This document shows, in pieces, positions 49,606 through 62,100 of a stretch of DNA of 64,000 bases. Under the pieces are notes generated by a model. It searched no databases and was not told the DNA's origin. It was given only the letters and a program-made list of their open reading frames with translations. Each line of letters starts with the position of its first letter. The stretch's first letter is position 1. Origin of the DNA: Cyathus striatus (lineage: Eukaryota > Basidiomycota > Agaricomycetes > Agaricales > Nidulariaceae); contig JAOVFP010000007.1 of assembly GCA_025738555.1 (NCBI GenBank), positions 372,001-436,000 on the forward strand, in the 5' to 3' direction. The translations under genes were made by a program, and so were the position numbers.

Positions 49606-50540
49606 TAGCTCTGGCAGTTCGGTAAGATCATCCATTTTCTATAGTACGCTTGCAGCCACTAACCTTGGTTCAAGGCACATCCAAGTTTCGAATCGACTGC
49701 GGTCTAAGCACAATATATACGTTGAAATGGAGTTGGAGCTGGTCAGGTTAGAGCTAAGCTGGGGGGTCTTTTTGCACTTGCAGTTTGGTATGTTCAACTA
49801 CTGCATAGAACTAATTTGATGAGTATTGCAGCATTGTGTATGGGCCTCATACCATTTGACCTAGGGGAAGAACCACCTCCCGCCTGTAATATCTGCTGGA
49901 CACTTCAAGAAGGGAAGAAGATTATGACTTCATGTCCTCGTTACAATGTGTCTCCTTGCATTCACGTTCAGCTTATGCATGTCTAAGAGAGGGTGGTGAG
50001 GCTGCCTCTGCGTCTAACACTGCAGCGTGACGTAGCATTCCATTTACAGAATCGAGCTGAGACTGAAGGAGAGGTGACGCTCCCACTTCGGTGCTGCATC
50101 CTCCCCTGGCATCGCTCATTGCGTTCGACTGTTAAGATGATGTCTTCCCTTGTGTGATACGAAAGAGTCTGTTGTTCTCCTTTGCATCAGTTCCTTTGGC
50201 TGTTGATACCCTTCTGCCCTCACCGGCCGTTACGTTCGTTATGATATACTGTGATTTTTCACTATTCGTTCAAAATGTAGTCAAGTCGGCTTTGATTTAA
50301 TGCCAGTAGTATGTATTTAAGTCTTTTCCGTTGAGGACCACGAACAACGTTGGCATTTAAACCATCATAATGCATATAAATGTAAGGAACAAATTGACAT
50401 TGGGCGGTAGCATGATTACAGGGCAGTGTTCACATAAGTATTGTACGATGTAAAAACACGAAGACGGGTTACAACAGCTGCTTCACAATGATTTAACAAT
50501 CAACAGAAGATGGTTTGAGGGTAACATCACCATATGGGTA
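49606..50540 (+). repeat. Composite repeat unit copy 3, block D and end segment
   Basis: It resumes after the MITE with GCTCTGGCAG, aligning to 42,555-42,800 and then to 43,560-44,110. The string CAATGATTTAACAATCAACAG near 50,490 marks the end of the unit as at 44,070. Confidence 0.6.
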
Positions 50541-51899
50541 TTCTGAGAACCAAACCAGCAGAGGGCTCTACCCTCTGGCTTAGATGCAATGGACCGTCCA
50601 TCTGTGTTTCCACAATGTGTATCTTGTTGTGTTTCGTACATCCCATGTGAAAGGTCGTAACCTTGAGATACCGTTAGTGAAACTGGTGGTGTGCGAGGTG
50701 ACAGGCCATGCAGTAGGTGCTGCTCGAACCTACGCTAACATTGTCGTCTTTACAACCAATACAAAGCTTGGTATGTCTTTCAACTCGCATCACCTCCAAC
50801 CAATTTGGTGCTCGAGTTGTCATCTATCAAAGTCTGCAATCTCGAAACGCAGGTATTGGGTGATTCGAACTCGAGCTTCACTCCGACATTGAACAGAACC
50901 CAGTTACCAAATGAGTGATCACGAGCTATCGTCCAACATTCATCCTGGATCTTAATTCACCGGAGGGTTCTTCACCATTACCCGGACTGTGGTAGCCAGC
51001 ATACATCCTTCCCGCCTGGTGACAGTAAAATCGCTGTAAGCCTGTATATGACGTTGCTCAGCACGAAGAGACCAGAGTAAGATACCACGCAGCACCGTCC
51101 TCTCTCCGCCTCACTTCATGTGCGCGCATCCTCGTAGACTTCAGAAAGAGAGGGAAGATCGAGACGTTGTAAAGGTGGTTGCCCCTTGATCGAAGGTTAG
51201 TGGTTGTAACCGTACGTTAGGAGATGACTGTCCTTACCTGCTTGCCCGAAATAACCCAGAACGCAGAGTACACATCATCAACCACGCACGACTGTGCATC
51301 TTTAACCAGTAAGATAATATCATGAATTGCCAGCTAAATTGTAAACTGGTAGTGTGCTGATGTGATATAGGAAGCTATGCGGGCGGTGGAGTGACCATTG
51401 TAGGCGTAGAGAGCAAAAGCAGTTCCATAGTGGTGATTGAAGATGCCTCACGCGAAAGAATGAACAGTAGGCACTGCGAGGGGTATGATTGTGGAGCGAA
51501 GATATACAACACTGAGGTGGTACGTGAAAAAGTGCAACCAGTCCATGTTGAGCAGTTATACTGTTCTGAATGGCCTGTTGGGAAGGGTGGTCGTAGTGTA
51601 TAAGGTGTAGTGAAGGATGGTGTGGTTGGAGTATCAAACAGGTGATTAAACGTATACTATGAGGCAAATACATGTATAAGCACAAGGCAGAGAAAGAAGA
51701 GACGGGAATGAAGTGTACCTGTCATGATTTTAAAGCACCAAGAACACTTCAGCCTATCCTGCCCTCTGAATTTGGCTGTAGCTAATACGAGTACGTCGCA
51801 TAAAGACAGTATTCTGTGAAAAGAGGAAGAGTTAGTGTATGAAGTACTCGGAAGTAGGGATGAGCCAACGCAATAGCCATGAATCGACAACAAGGAAGA
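50541..51899. other. Intergenic degenerate sequence, no gene recognised
   Basis: Frames up to 121 codons occur on the minus strand (51,685-51,320) but show no recognisable motif, and I did not find a second copy of that frame in the window. The region lies between a forward and an inverted repeat-unit copy. Confidence 0.3.
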
Positions 51900-53700
51900 G
51901 CTCAAGGAACACGGAAAGCGGAGGAAAGAGACAATGCCTACCTCGTACCCAGCATCTACTGCTACTCCCCCCTCTACACCACTTCAACATCTAACATCTC
52001 CAGTCTGCCATGGTTGACACACGACAAACGAACTCCAGCCGCCAGGACCTAAAGCGATTTGGTGTTACATGTCGTCGGATTCATGTGTTTTGTGGTCTTT
52101 TCGGGCCACGAGAATACTTGGAGACAATAACGGAAGCTGTTTTGATGGAATCCACAGCCATTAGGGTTATTCATAAGCCCAGGAAGAGGTGAAAGTGATT
52201 GAGACGATGTAGGAAGGAGCGTTATGAGAATTGATGATACCAGCTCCAATGACCATAAGCCCAGATCGCTGAATAAACCCAACATCGACATACGCCCCGT
52301 GAACCATCCTCTACTTCGAGCCTCCACCCCCCTTCCGCTCCAACTTGATCAACAACCCCAACAATTCCCGCATGGTACAACAATCAACCCCCATCACAAT
52401 CCTATGCACTCCAACGTCCTTCTCAGCCCCCGCTGGCCTCAATGCCCATCGTAGCATATAGAGCGGAGAAGGAAGCGGGGTCTTGCACTAAGTAAAGCGT
52501 AGGAGTTGCAAGAGGCGCACAGAACGAAGACGATACGTGTCAGAGGAAACAAGTGTGGTGAATGCAGCGATCCTGCCTTCATGTTCTTAGTGGGAGAGTC
52601 ATGGGGTGGTTGTGGTTGTCGATGTGGATGTCATGTGTAAGGCACTGAGGAGGATGTATGAGCTACAGGGGGTGGATGATAAAGATACCCCCTGGTTGAT
52701 TAGGCACGATGATGCCGTTCTCCTGGTATGTACGCACGATGGAGTAGTGCATGTTCGTCGCCAAAGATGGAACCCAGGTTCATCCAGGTCACTAAACCCA
52801 GATCCACCCTATATCATCTTCTTCGGCCCTCGACCCTCAATCCTCCTTTCACTCCAGCTTGAACTAGTGAGGCGACACTTCCACCACATGCACGATGGTA
52901 GCCTTTGTCATAACACTGGGGTCCCTGTCACTACTATCGCTCTCTTTCGCACATTATGTCGTACGTGTAGAGAGAGGGGGGACGATACAACAGAAGGTGC
53001 TGAAGACATTGAAGGTGAAGGTGCGAGTGTTGCGAGGAAGGTTTTGAATGGAAATAGTGTCAGTGTTGGAAGCGGTATGCATTGAAGACCTAACTCCTCC
53101 AACCTGGGGAGTTATCGTCTTTGGAATGACAGGTTTGGAAGGAGGGCGGTGGTACGGCGGAGGGCACAGTTTATGCCTGGGACGAGTGTATTTGTTTGAT
53201 TACTGTAAGTCAATTGCAGTTAGAAAGGAGGAGTAGAGGAGTAGAAGGCTGACACACAGGGAACCATTTCAACCAAATCCCAACCCATCCCAACCACCAA
53301 GTTCAACTGTGGCTAATTTGACTGAGTAAGAGGATCTGGCGTTGTCCTGTGAGAAGAGAGGGAGTTAGTGCATGAAATGAGACAGATCGACCAACAGTGA
53401 ACGTGAAAGGCGGGCAATGTATCGACAGCGAAGAATGGAGAACGAAGCGCAGGGCGAAGCGACAGTGCTTACATGGATATACCCAATGCCTCTTACTCTC
53501 CTTTCTCTACTCCATCTCACTCTCCGTTAGCTGCAGCTGCCGGTGTTCAACATGCAAAAGAGAACCTCCAGGACCTAAGGCTACTCCAGTGCTCCGTGCA
53601 TGCGATGTCGAACTGGTGTGCATTTAGCTGGTCTTCTCAAGCACTCTCAATGGGCGGTTCATACGAGTAACCATATCAATATTGAGTCTTTCCATTAGTG
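51900..53700 (-). repeat. Inverted repeat-unit copy
   Basis: It aligns with 9,430-11,920 and 44,250-45,560 in the same orientation. The site at 53,187-53,193 is the empty counterpart of the LTR insertion at 10,544, and the one at 53,527 is the empty counterpart of the element at 11,923. The 159-codon plus frame at 52,606-53,085 runs across noncoding-strand blocks and is likely chance. Confidence 0.55.
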
Positions 53701-54974
53701 AGATAGAAGGGATAACACTCTCAATGGTGTCAAGGTCAAGGTTACGGGACGCTCGACAAGGCTCAGTTGACGACGATTAAGGCAGGAAATGAGGATTCAG
53801 GACGGAATGCATGCGTGCGTAAACTAATGTAGTACTAGGCGCTTGATTATGCGCACAGACCCATGTGACTTAACCATCACAGATGGACTGAAGTGGACTC
53901 CTGCGGCTTTACGAACTCGACAGGTCCGTCCTTCCCTCCTCACTTTCAATTTATGCATTCTTGCTTACATCTACTACGAAACTAACGCTTGCACGTGCAT
54001 GCGCATTCTCATCTGAGATCTAAACCTCATCCTCTGCCTCTACATTTGTCGCGTCGTCATAATGTTGTTATGCAAATTAAATCGAGCTCGGGCAAGAAGA
54101 GGAAGATGGCGCACAGTGGGTGTGTCGGGTCGTTGCATACTGGTACAGGTATGGGTACGGCATTGGTTATGATGCATATTCAAGCGTCCACGTATGAGTT
54201 CACTTGATACACCTATGCCTTTGCCTAGAGCGTCTCCGGCTCCTTCTCTGTCATCTCCGCTACCTTCACCAATTGTGACACCCACCGTAATGCCCACAAG
54301 GGAGAGTCATTCGAAGGAGACTTGGTAGTAGATGCCAAATGAATCCACTTGTGTGAGGAGTGTGGTGATTCTGGTCTATAGTGTTCTCTCACTGCTGTAC
54401 TCGTCCCTTAGTAAGGTATTTTGTTTTAAAATACTATAGCTGGCAGTCCGGGACTCACTCCAGCTCTTGTACTCGTGGGTTGGTTCCTTGCACAGATTTG
54501 AATATATAATATAAAAGACTGAATGAACGATTTAATAATTGAAAAATAACTATATTTTAAAAGCCAGCATATCAGATTATCATTTCATTTCATTGTTTTC
54601 ATGTGTTGCATTGATATATTTTTTACTTTTACTATGAGCTACATATGATCTCTAGCATGAATCAAGGTATTGGTAAAGGAATATAATTATTCTAGCTTGT
54701 TACACCTCTTGCAGAGTTAAATAAATAATCATGGTGGTTTTTTGCTGTTTCTCTGAATGGTGTTCACCAACTTGTGCTAATACATTATATTGCTCCTATT
54801 GTGTTAGCTCATTAATTCATCTGATATGACATATTTTGAGAACATGTTTTCAGTTACCATTATTATGAGTGTAGGTAGTTGTTTAACACATGACTATGTG
54901 TTCTTTTCACTTACTTATGATGCCATTACATGTCAAATTGCTATGGTTCAAAATTGTAACACAGCCTTAAGTAT
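53701..54974. other. Transition from repeat debris to AT-rich NWD3 3' flank
   Basis: The sequence is CpG-containing up to about 54,480 and then turns sharply AT-rich and CpG-poor toward the NWD3 stop at 54,975. No frame or terminal repeat was found at the change point. Confidence 0.4.
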
Positions 54975-57900
54975 TTAGCTATAATGGTGTACTACCATGT
55001 AGATAAAAAATGAAACAACCAGCCCCATAATAATGTGATAAATGAAAAAAATATCAAAATATCTCTCCTTTTCATCCTCTGTCAATAAGGAGCAAACATT
55101 TGAAGTTTCATTCTTCTTGATAAATGACAAATGATGGTCATTGCTTTCTGAATGTTCATGCTCTCCATCTTCTTTAATATAATCAGTAACTGCCAATTCA
55201 TTTTCTTCTTTTACAGTATCAGAACTTTCTGATAAATGATCAATGGGAAGATCAAGGTGTTTGGGAAGTGTTGGAGAGCCAGTTTTACATTGAGCCCAAT
55301 CAGGTCCATGAACAAAATTTGTGAAATCAACTTGACACAAGCTGTAATTGGGCAATATTTGAACAGTATCAGGACCACACAACTGTTTCCTGTTATTAAG
55401 GGGAACCCAAAAGAGTGCATTTTCACTGCTATCTCTCATCCATCCATCTGAATCACAAGATGAAAATATTTGTGTACCTCCAAGTGAATGAAGTTTGTTG
55501 TAGTGATTTGAGGTTGGGTTTATATTCCATGCATGCAATATATTACCATGTGAGCTGGAGACCACTTGTGTTCTATCAGGAGAAAATGCCACTGATGTTA
55601 CATAATGAATGTGGCCTTCAAATGGTCCAGGAATGGTTTTTCCACTCTCCACACTCCACACTCTGACAGTTTCATCCCGAGAGCCAGACACCACTTGTGT
55701 TCCATCAGGAGAAAATGCCACTGATGTTACAAAATGACTGTGGCCTTTAAATGGTCCAGCAATGGTTTTTTCACTCTCCACACTCCACACTCTGACAGTT
55801 TCATCTTCTGAGCCAGACACCACTTGTGTTCCATCAGGAGAAAATGCCACTGATGTCACCCAATGACTGTGGCCTTTAAATGGTCCTGCAATGGTTTTTC
55901 CACTCTCCACATTCCACACTCTGACAGTTTCATCTCGTGAACCAGACACCGCTTGTGTTCCATCAGGAGAAAATGCCACTGATGACACATAATGACCATG
56001 GCCTTTAAATGGTCCAGCAATGGTTTTTCCACTCTCCACATTCCACACTCTGACAGTTTTATCATGTGAGCCAGATACCACTTGTGTTCCATCAGGAGAA
56101 AATGCCACTGATGTTACATAATCACTGTGGCCTTTAAATGGTCCAGGAATGGTTTTTCCACTCTCCACATTCCACACTCTGACAGTTTTATCATGTGAGC
56201 CAGACACCACATGTGTTCCATCAGGAGAAAATGCCACTGATGTCACCCAAGAGCTGTGGCCTTCAAATGGTCCAGGAATGGTTTTTCCATTCTCCACATT
56301 CCACACTCTGATAGTCCCATTACCTGAGCCAAGTACAATATCTTTTCCATTAGAAGAATATGCAACACTAGTCACAGATGATTTTGTGTAGTATACTCTA
56401 TACGTTGTTGAGTCCCAGGCTCTGTCTCTCCCTTTTCTAATTGAAAGTATGTTTCCAAAGAAAGGTGAGTAGTGTTTTGCAATCAAAGAGTTTTCAGGTG
56501 CAAATGATAATGCTGATATATATATGTGTGATATGCTCCTTATAATGGGAATGTAAAAATTTACAACAAGGTTAATACCATCTTCAATAAAATTGAGTTG
56601 GTTCAAATTCATCTACAGAAAGTTCAGCTTTTTTTATTTATTTTAACTAGTTGACCATATACCTTTGTACAATATGTTAATCTTCTCATCATTTCTTGTG
56701 CTGTCTGTATTTCATTTAAGAGGCTCATGACCTCTAACCAGTATAGGAACTTGCAATGTAACAATACATTTAATTCTTTTATTGTAGATATATGATCAAA
56801 TTCTTCATCTCCAATACCATCAATATAATGTATGTCCCAATATTTGCAACAGTATTGAAGATGCATAGGTATATGCTGGTTAATTATTTGTGATACATTT
56901 TCAATATCTTTTTTTGCTATGTATGATGATTTGATTTTGCACATATTAAATTTCAGTTTACTATTGAGAATTTTGAAAACCATTTTGGTCATTCATAGTA
57001 CATGTTCATTTCTAATAATTTCCCACATTATATTATTTAATCCTCCTGCTAAAAATTCAACAAATGATAAATGATGGAATGTTACATTGTTATTAGTTAT
57101 TGAGATGACAGGTTGAAGATAATGTAATATTCTTAGAACTTCATTTCCAATGTCAGCCTCATTACCACTAACATCTAAGAAATATTTAACGTCATCTTTT
57201 CTCAGTTGTGATTTTGCAAATAATACTGCTCCCAATACTTGTCTAACAATTTCCTTTCTGTGTTCATTCCATTCTCCAAATGATGCTTGAAGTATTTGGT
57301 AATAGAGAACATCAGCTCCATTGCCTATCTGACCTGAAAGAACTTGTTGAAGTTTTTCAGTTGGTGAAGGTTGTTCATCATTCTCTGAATTCATGGTGAT
57401 ATATTTGACTGCAGTGGATGCCCAGATAAATAATCCACCAGCTTTTTTGCACATTGCCTGTAACTTATCCTCTATTGAATGAAATTGCAATTCATTTTGG
57501 TGATCTTCAATGCTTTTCTTGAGAAAGAAATATATGTCTTGATCTATTTCTAAGTCAAGTTGGGGATCAGTTTCCAATTTTATAATCTTGCAAAAGTTTT
57601 CATTCTGAATTTTATCTGGTAGAGAGCCTGGCCTTCCAGTTAAGATGAGTTTATATTGCTTGGGAAGTGTAACCCAATCTTGTAAGGTTGCATTTAGAGG
57701 TTTTAAAAGATGAGATGATTTGCATTCATCTAGTGCATCAATAACAAATGCAGGAGGATCATTATTCAGTTGTTCATGGTAAGTGATGATTGAATCAGCA
57801 ATTAGATGTTTGAAATGCCATTCAATTTCTAAAAGCTGGAAGCTATTATCAAGATGCTCTGCCATCTTCTCTTTCAAAAATGAATACTTTGATTTAGATG

Positions 57901-58387
57901 CCAATTCTGCAGCTATTGTTCTCCAGACAACACTAGCATCACTTAAAGTGTTATCATCCTTCTTAAAGAAATAATGACCACCTAATCTCTTCCATCCTGT
58001 TGAGTTGAGGGTATTGACAAGTGTAGAAGCTATTGCAGATTTTCCTGAGCCAGGACCACCAGTAATCCACATAATATTTGGAGTGAACTCATCTATACAT
58101 TACATTGAGAGGTTTTGTAATGGGTTGGGGTAGATGAACATACCAAAATCATTGAGCCAGCTGTGAATATCTTTCAGAATTTTAGCTCTGGTACCTTTCA
58201 TACAGGCAGGTGGACAATATAAATTATGATCAATAGGCTTCAATAACTTGAGTTTTTCGGAGATTTCATCATTTTTTGTAGTGTAATAAATAATCTGATC
58301 ACGACCGACAGCATTAAGCTGACCACCAAGCACACTGACATTGCTTGTATTGGTGAATATTTGAGCATTGGATTGGGTTTGAGCCAT
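54975..58387 (-). CDS. NWD3: NACHT-WD40 NLR-like protein, one in-frame stop
   Basis: The exons are 58,387-58,144, 58,092-56,663 and 56,612-54,975; the introns are 51 and 50 nt. They would encode about 1,103 residues. Residues 1-81 carry NVSVLGGQLNAVGRDQ. Walker A GGPGSGKS is at 93-100, Walker B VIDALDE ends near 204, followed by LTGRPGS and GGLFIWAST. WD40 repeats (seven, one propeller) span about 635-930. Then come LFWVPLNNRKQLC and a hydrophobic C-terminus at about 1,076-1,103 (YFDIFFIYHIIMGLVVSFF onward). Codon 448 (56,995-56,993) is TGA in a context where CGA (Arg) is expected from NWD1, so as read only the NACHT half would be made. Everything else is open and in phase. I chose the ATG at 58,387 over 58,516 because it aligns with both paralogs and sits about 105 bp below a TATA box. 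Confidence 0.85.
55560..56300 (-). repeat. Near-identical tandem WD40 repeats of NWD3
   Basis: About six units of 126-129 bp share long identical DNA stretches, for example CCATCAGGAGAAAATGCCAC in nearly every unit. The amino acids that differ sit mainly just before the conserved VTSVAFSPDG (HSSW, HSDY, HGHY, HSHW, HSHF, HIHY). This pattern is known from fungal NLRs whose repeats are homogenised while recognition positions vary. Confidence 0.85.
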
Positions 58388-58490
58388 TTTTAGCACAGGG
58401 TATTCGATGTTGAACTTGTGTGCTGTTGAGCACTTGGGTAATGAGGTGTTTGAGAAGACGGAAGGAGGAATGAAAGTTAATGCGAACGGG

Positions 58491-58498
58491 CTATATAT
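58491..58498 (-). promoter_or_regulatory. TATA-like box of NWD3
   Basis: The box reads ATATATAG on the minus strand (CTATATAT on the plus strand). It lies about 105 bp before the chosen ATG, matching the spacing in NWD2. Confidence 0.45.
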
Positions 58499-59189
58499 TG
58501 TATCATTCGTTGACATGTGTTACTAAACGCGTACTGAGCCATATCATCGGAATGATCAACTATCACCGAATAATATATCCCGTTCTATGTATAGAGTCCG
58601 ACAATGGTTTGCACTGCGCGTGTTAACACCGTAGATAAAAATTTACACGCCGTCAACGCGACGACAAAGTCTAGTGACTATTCTCGTCCTTGTTATAATA
58701 CTACTGAGTGCGCGTTAGGCCGATCGTTCGACTTATCACCATCCCACCTTTCCTTCGATTCTTTTTCCTTTCCCATCGCGCAAATAAACGCCTATTTCCT
58801 ATCGCCTTGGCCAAACTAACGCTAAAAATACCAATGTGTGTGTGTGCGAAAGCATGAAAGCGGGGATACGATAAAAACCCCTTTTCCTGAACGTTAATAC
58901 GAGCTCTATACAGCTTGATTGCATATAATGACTGAAGAATGAGCGAGGAAATTTGAATCAATGGACTGGGAAGCGATAGGGCTGTACGTTCCCGTGTTCT
59001 TACTTCGCACGCATGATACTCATTCCTTAGAATTACGGAAAGAAAGCTGGAGCTGTACTGCATGTACCCCCAGCAGTACCACCGGCTTCTCCGATTTTGT
59101 ACGATTCTGGGCTGTACGTATGAGACAAAATTGTGAAGCAATGAAGCGTGAACGTGAACGATGACAGTAAACGACCGTCCGACCACGTA
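58499..59189. other. Upstream region of NWD3, no gene recognised
   Basis: CpG returns here at once. A 161-codon minus frame (59,186-58,701) exists but has no recognisable domain and overlaps the start of repeat block A homology, so I leave it uncalled. Confidence 0.3.
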
Positions 59190-62100
59190 GTCTCCTTTCC
59201 ACTTCGCCTGGCTGCTTCACATTTTCCGTTGGTTAACACACTACTTCTTCGTTTGGTAGTCTGAATCTTAACCCTAAGTTCATATTCGACTACTTTACCT
59301 CGTCTCATTCTATTCTGTTCTCATTGTTGATGCGCATGTCCTCATTTAAAACTTACCCCGACGCGCCTTGACTCGCCCTTCATTTACGAACACATTCAGT
59401 CTTTGATCTCCACTACTAGTACTGGCAATATGGTTGGCTCATTGTGGGTATGGAAAATTGGTTGAACTCGAAAGTTGCAAGTCTGTACCTTTCGTTGCAG
59501 TCGCATTGAAGTTAGCACTTAAAATTGTATATGCGGGGATGAAGGGAAATTAGCGTCTTAAACGATATACTTACGTACCTCAATTTACTTTCTTTATCTA
59601 TCAGGTTATGTGGCTCAAGTAAGTTTCTCGTCGCTTCCATGTGCAGAGTGGGCATACGCTGTGTACAAATGATATGTTGGTTTATTGGACATTGTAGGAT
59701 CGCCCGGCACTTCCTTACATTTTGTCTCTCACCAGTATCAGTGGTTCGAAGAAGGTCCGATTGGATCGACTTGATGTTTACGGGCATCGGTTAACCAGTG
59801 CACTCTATTTCTGTGAGTATCAATGGTCCAGGAGGTTGGGTCTGTTAAAATTAGATGGTGTGCAGGAGCGCATGAGGAAGCAATGAGGACATCGAATCTT
59901 GATGTGAATGGTCCCAAGTTTCGGTTCTGGCGCTTGTCGAAGATCATATTCATAGGTGTTATCGATGTAACATGCGCGTCCCCTTCGTGGTCGAGTGTAC
60001 TCTCGTAGACGCACTCGATATGTGTATGCGCGCTTCACTTTGCCAATTTACCAGTCGTCGATAAGATAAGATAAACATCACGTGATGTGTGTGAAATTTG
60101 ATTTTCCGAACTTCCGAGTCTCGACGCTGTTTTGAACTCAACCTGGACCTTCACCATTCCGCTTGTATGACACGATTGACTCATATATGGCCCACTACTA
60201 CTCGTTACACAATCTTATAAAGGCTGGAAGATACGCAATTTCGACCACATGGAGCGCTAATTCCCTCGGGTCCCTGAGTGACAGTCCCAAAGCTCGTCTT
60301 CCCATGTTGAAACACAAGACGCTCTTGCACCATCCAATCTGAGTCGACAGCTGAATTCTGTGGGTCGTACAGGATGAGTTGGACTATCGAAACTTACGCA
60401 CATGACGGGTGTGTTCGTTTCTCTGCTTTCCCTCCTCCCTGCTGACGATTGAACCTACCTGAAGCACAAATAACCATTATCATCCAAGACCTTCATTCAC
60501 GTCCTTTGCATCACGAGCCCTTCCATACACATCACCAAGACGACGAGCAGGCGGCTGCGTCCTCACCACGTATCGCGATTCACCCAGCGTCGGTTTCAAC
60601 GCATTCACCGTCTCCGTTCTCTACGCCCCTCGAAACGCCTTCCACTTCACAGAGAGGGTTTCGGTTACCTACTCCAGCGCTATTTCAGATCCGTATCATG
60701 CGCCTACGATGAGCCCATGAAGAACTGAAAAAGGGGGCGAACCGTAGTAGAACTTCTAGCGTGTGGTGAAGGCTATCATTGTGCGTACGGGTGGCACGGC
60801 GGGTTCTGCTGGATTCAAGTTAGAGTGGAAGGGGGATAGAGTTGAGCGGAGAAGAGAGACGATGGTGGTCCTGCGTAACGTGTTCCTTCCTGGCTGACAT
60901 CGTTCAGTACGTTCTGCACGTCACTCTCGAGGTTGGCGGCAACGATTCGCCTGCCTAAGCAGATGCTTTTCAACCTCTTCATCAACTGCCCCTCACGTCT
61001 ATCCTTCCTCTTCGATACAGGGCGACAACTGCAAAAGCAACCATCCCGCGTGTCCGACGCGAAGCACAAGACATATTTGTACAGCGCATCGGATTCCTTG
61101 GCCTTATCGCGCGTACAGCCGGCGTATCCTCAGACGTCTGATCTAAGGCTACACCCGTGTCTCGTAAAGCCTACGCTTTCACGTTGAACGTTCGCGGAGT
61201 CTAGACCTATATCCGATGCCAACTGCGCTTCTTGCTCCAACGCTGCTATGACACCTGCGAAGGAGACTAGGGGGGCACTGGTGATGGTGTACGTGGGATC
61301 GTGGTGAAGTTTGTTAGACGTCGTTGTCTACGTTGATGTAACATGGGCACTGGAGTTCAAGTTGGCTTGAAAAGAGGATGGGTAGCCGCGTCTAATCGCG
61401 TTGGATAAGGTGTAGGGTGGTCTTGGGTTTCGTCTTGCCCTTGGATGTGCGCGTTGTTCCGTTCACTTTGCCCGTCACTGACTTGGCAGACCTCAACGAT
61501 ACTTTATATGAAGCTATGGTAGTCTTCACTCCCCAAGCGTATGACTTATCGTAACGCTCCAGCGTCTCCGTTGCTTTCGCCCCCTTGGAGACCCAGGAAG
61601 ACGCTGCATTTGAAGTGAGGCGGAGAGAGGAAGAAGAGGCCGGACATTTGCCTTCGCTGCACGTGTCTCCTTCGACACCCGTATCGTCTCCGTTCAATAT
61701 TCCTCTTGCAAAGCCTCCGCGTCCACGATCATGGCGGAAGTTAACGTTTTGCTACTCTGGAATTATCGAGACTGTTGATTTGGATGGAGTGAAAGGGGGC
61801 AGAGGTTCATGGGCTGAGGGCGGGAACGAGGACGGGAACGAGGACGGTTCACAATGAAGCTGTGTGCCTTTCTTGTTCTCTCGGTTGGTTGCTCTGGAGG
61901 CATATGTCGACGTTGCGCCTATTTAGCGAGGTGTAATCATAATTTCTGAAGCTGATATCATCAATGCTCATGACTCCCCTTCCTATCTCTACAACAACTT
62001 CATTGCTCTCTCCTCCTCAAGGCCCACGAAGACACCTGCGCAGGTAGCCGCCTATACTGAGTAGCTAAAGTACGGAGTGCAGGACTCGATAGCGTGTTCG

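Noticed and set aside
50850..50880. Minus-strand tRNA T-arm (ATTCGAAC)
   Set aside because: The bases flanking the loop do not pair, and no acceptor or D arm is found nearby.
52606..53085. 159-codon plus-strand frame
   Set aside because: It lies antisense to the inverted repeat-unit blocks, and the homologous copies do not keep it open.
55560..56300. CRISPR-like regular repeat array
   Set aside because: The period (126-129 bp) and translation are those of WD40 repeats.
58701..59186. 161-codon minus-strand frame
   Set aside because: No recognisable motif; overlapping frames on both strands are equally open, as expected by chance in this composition.
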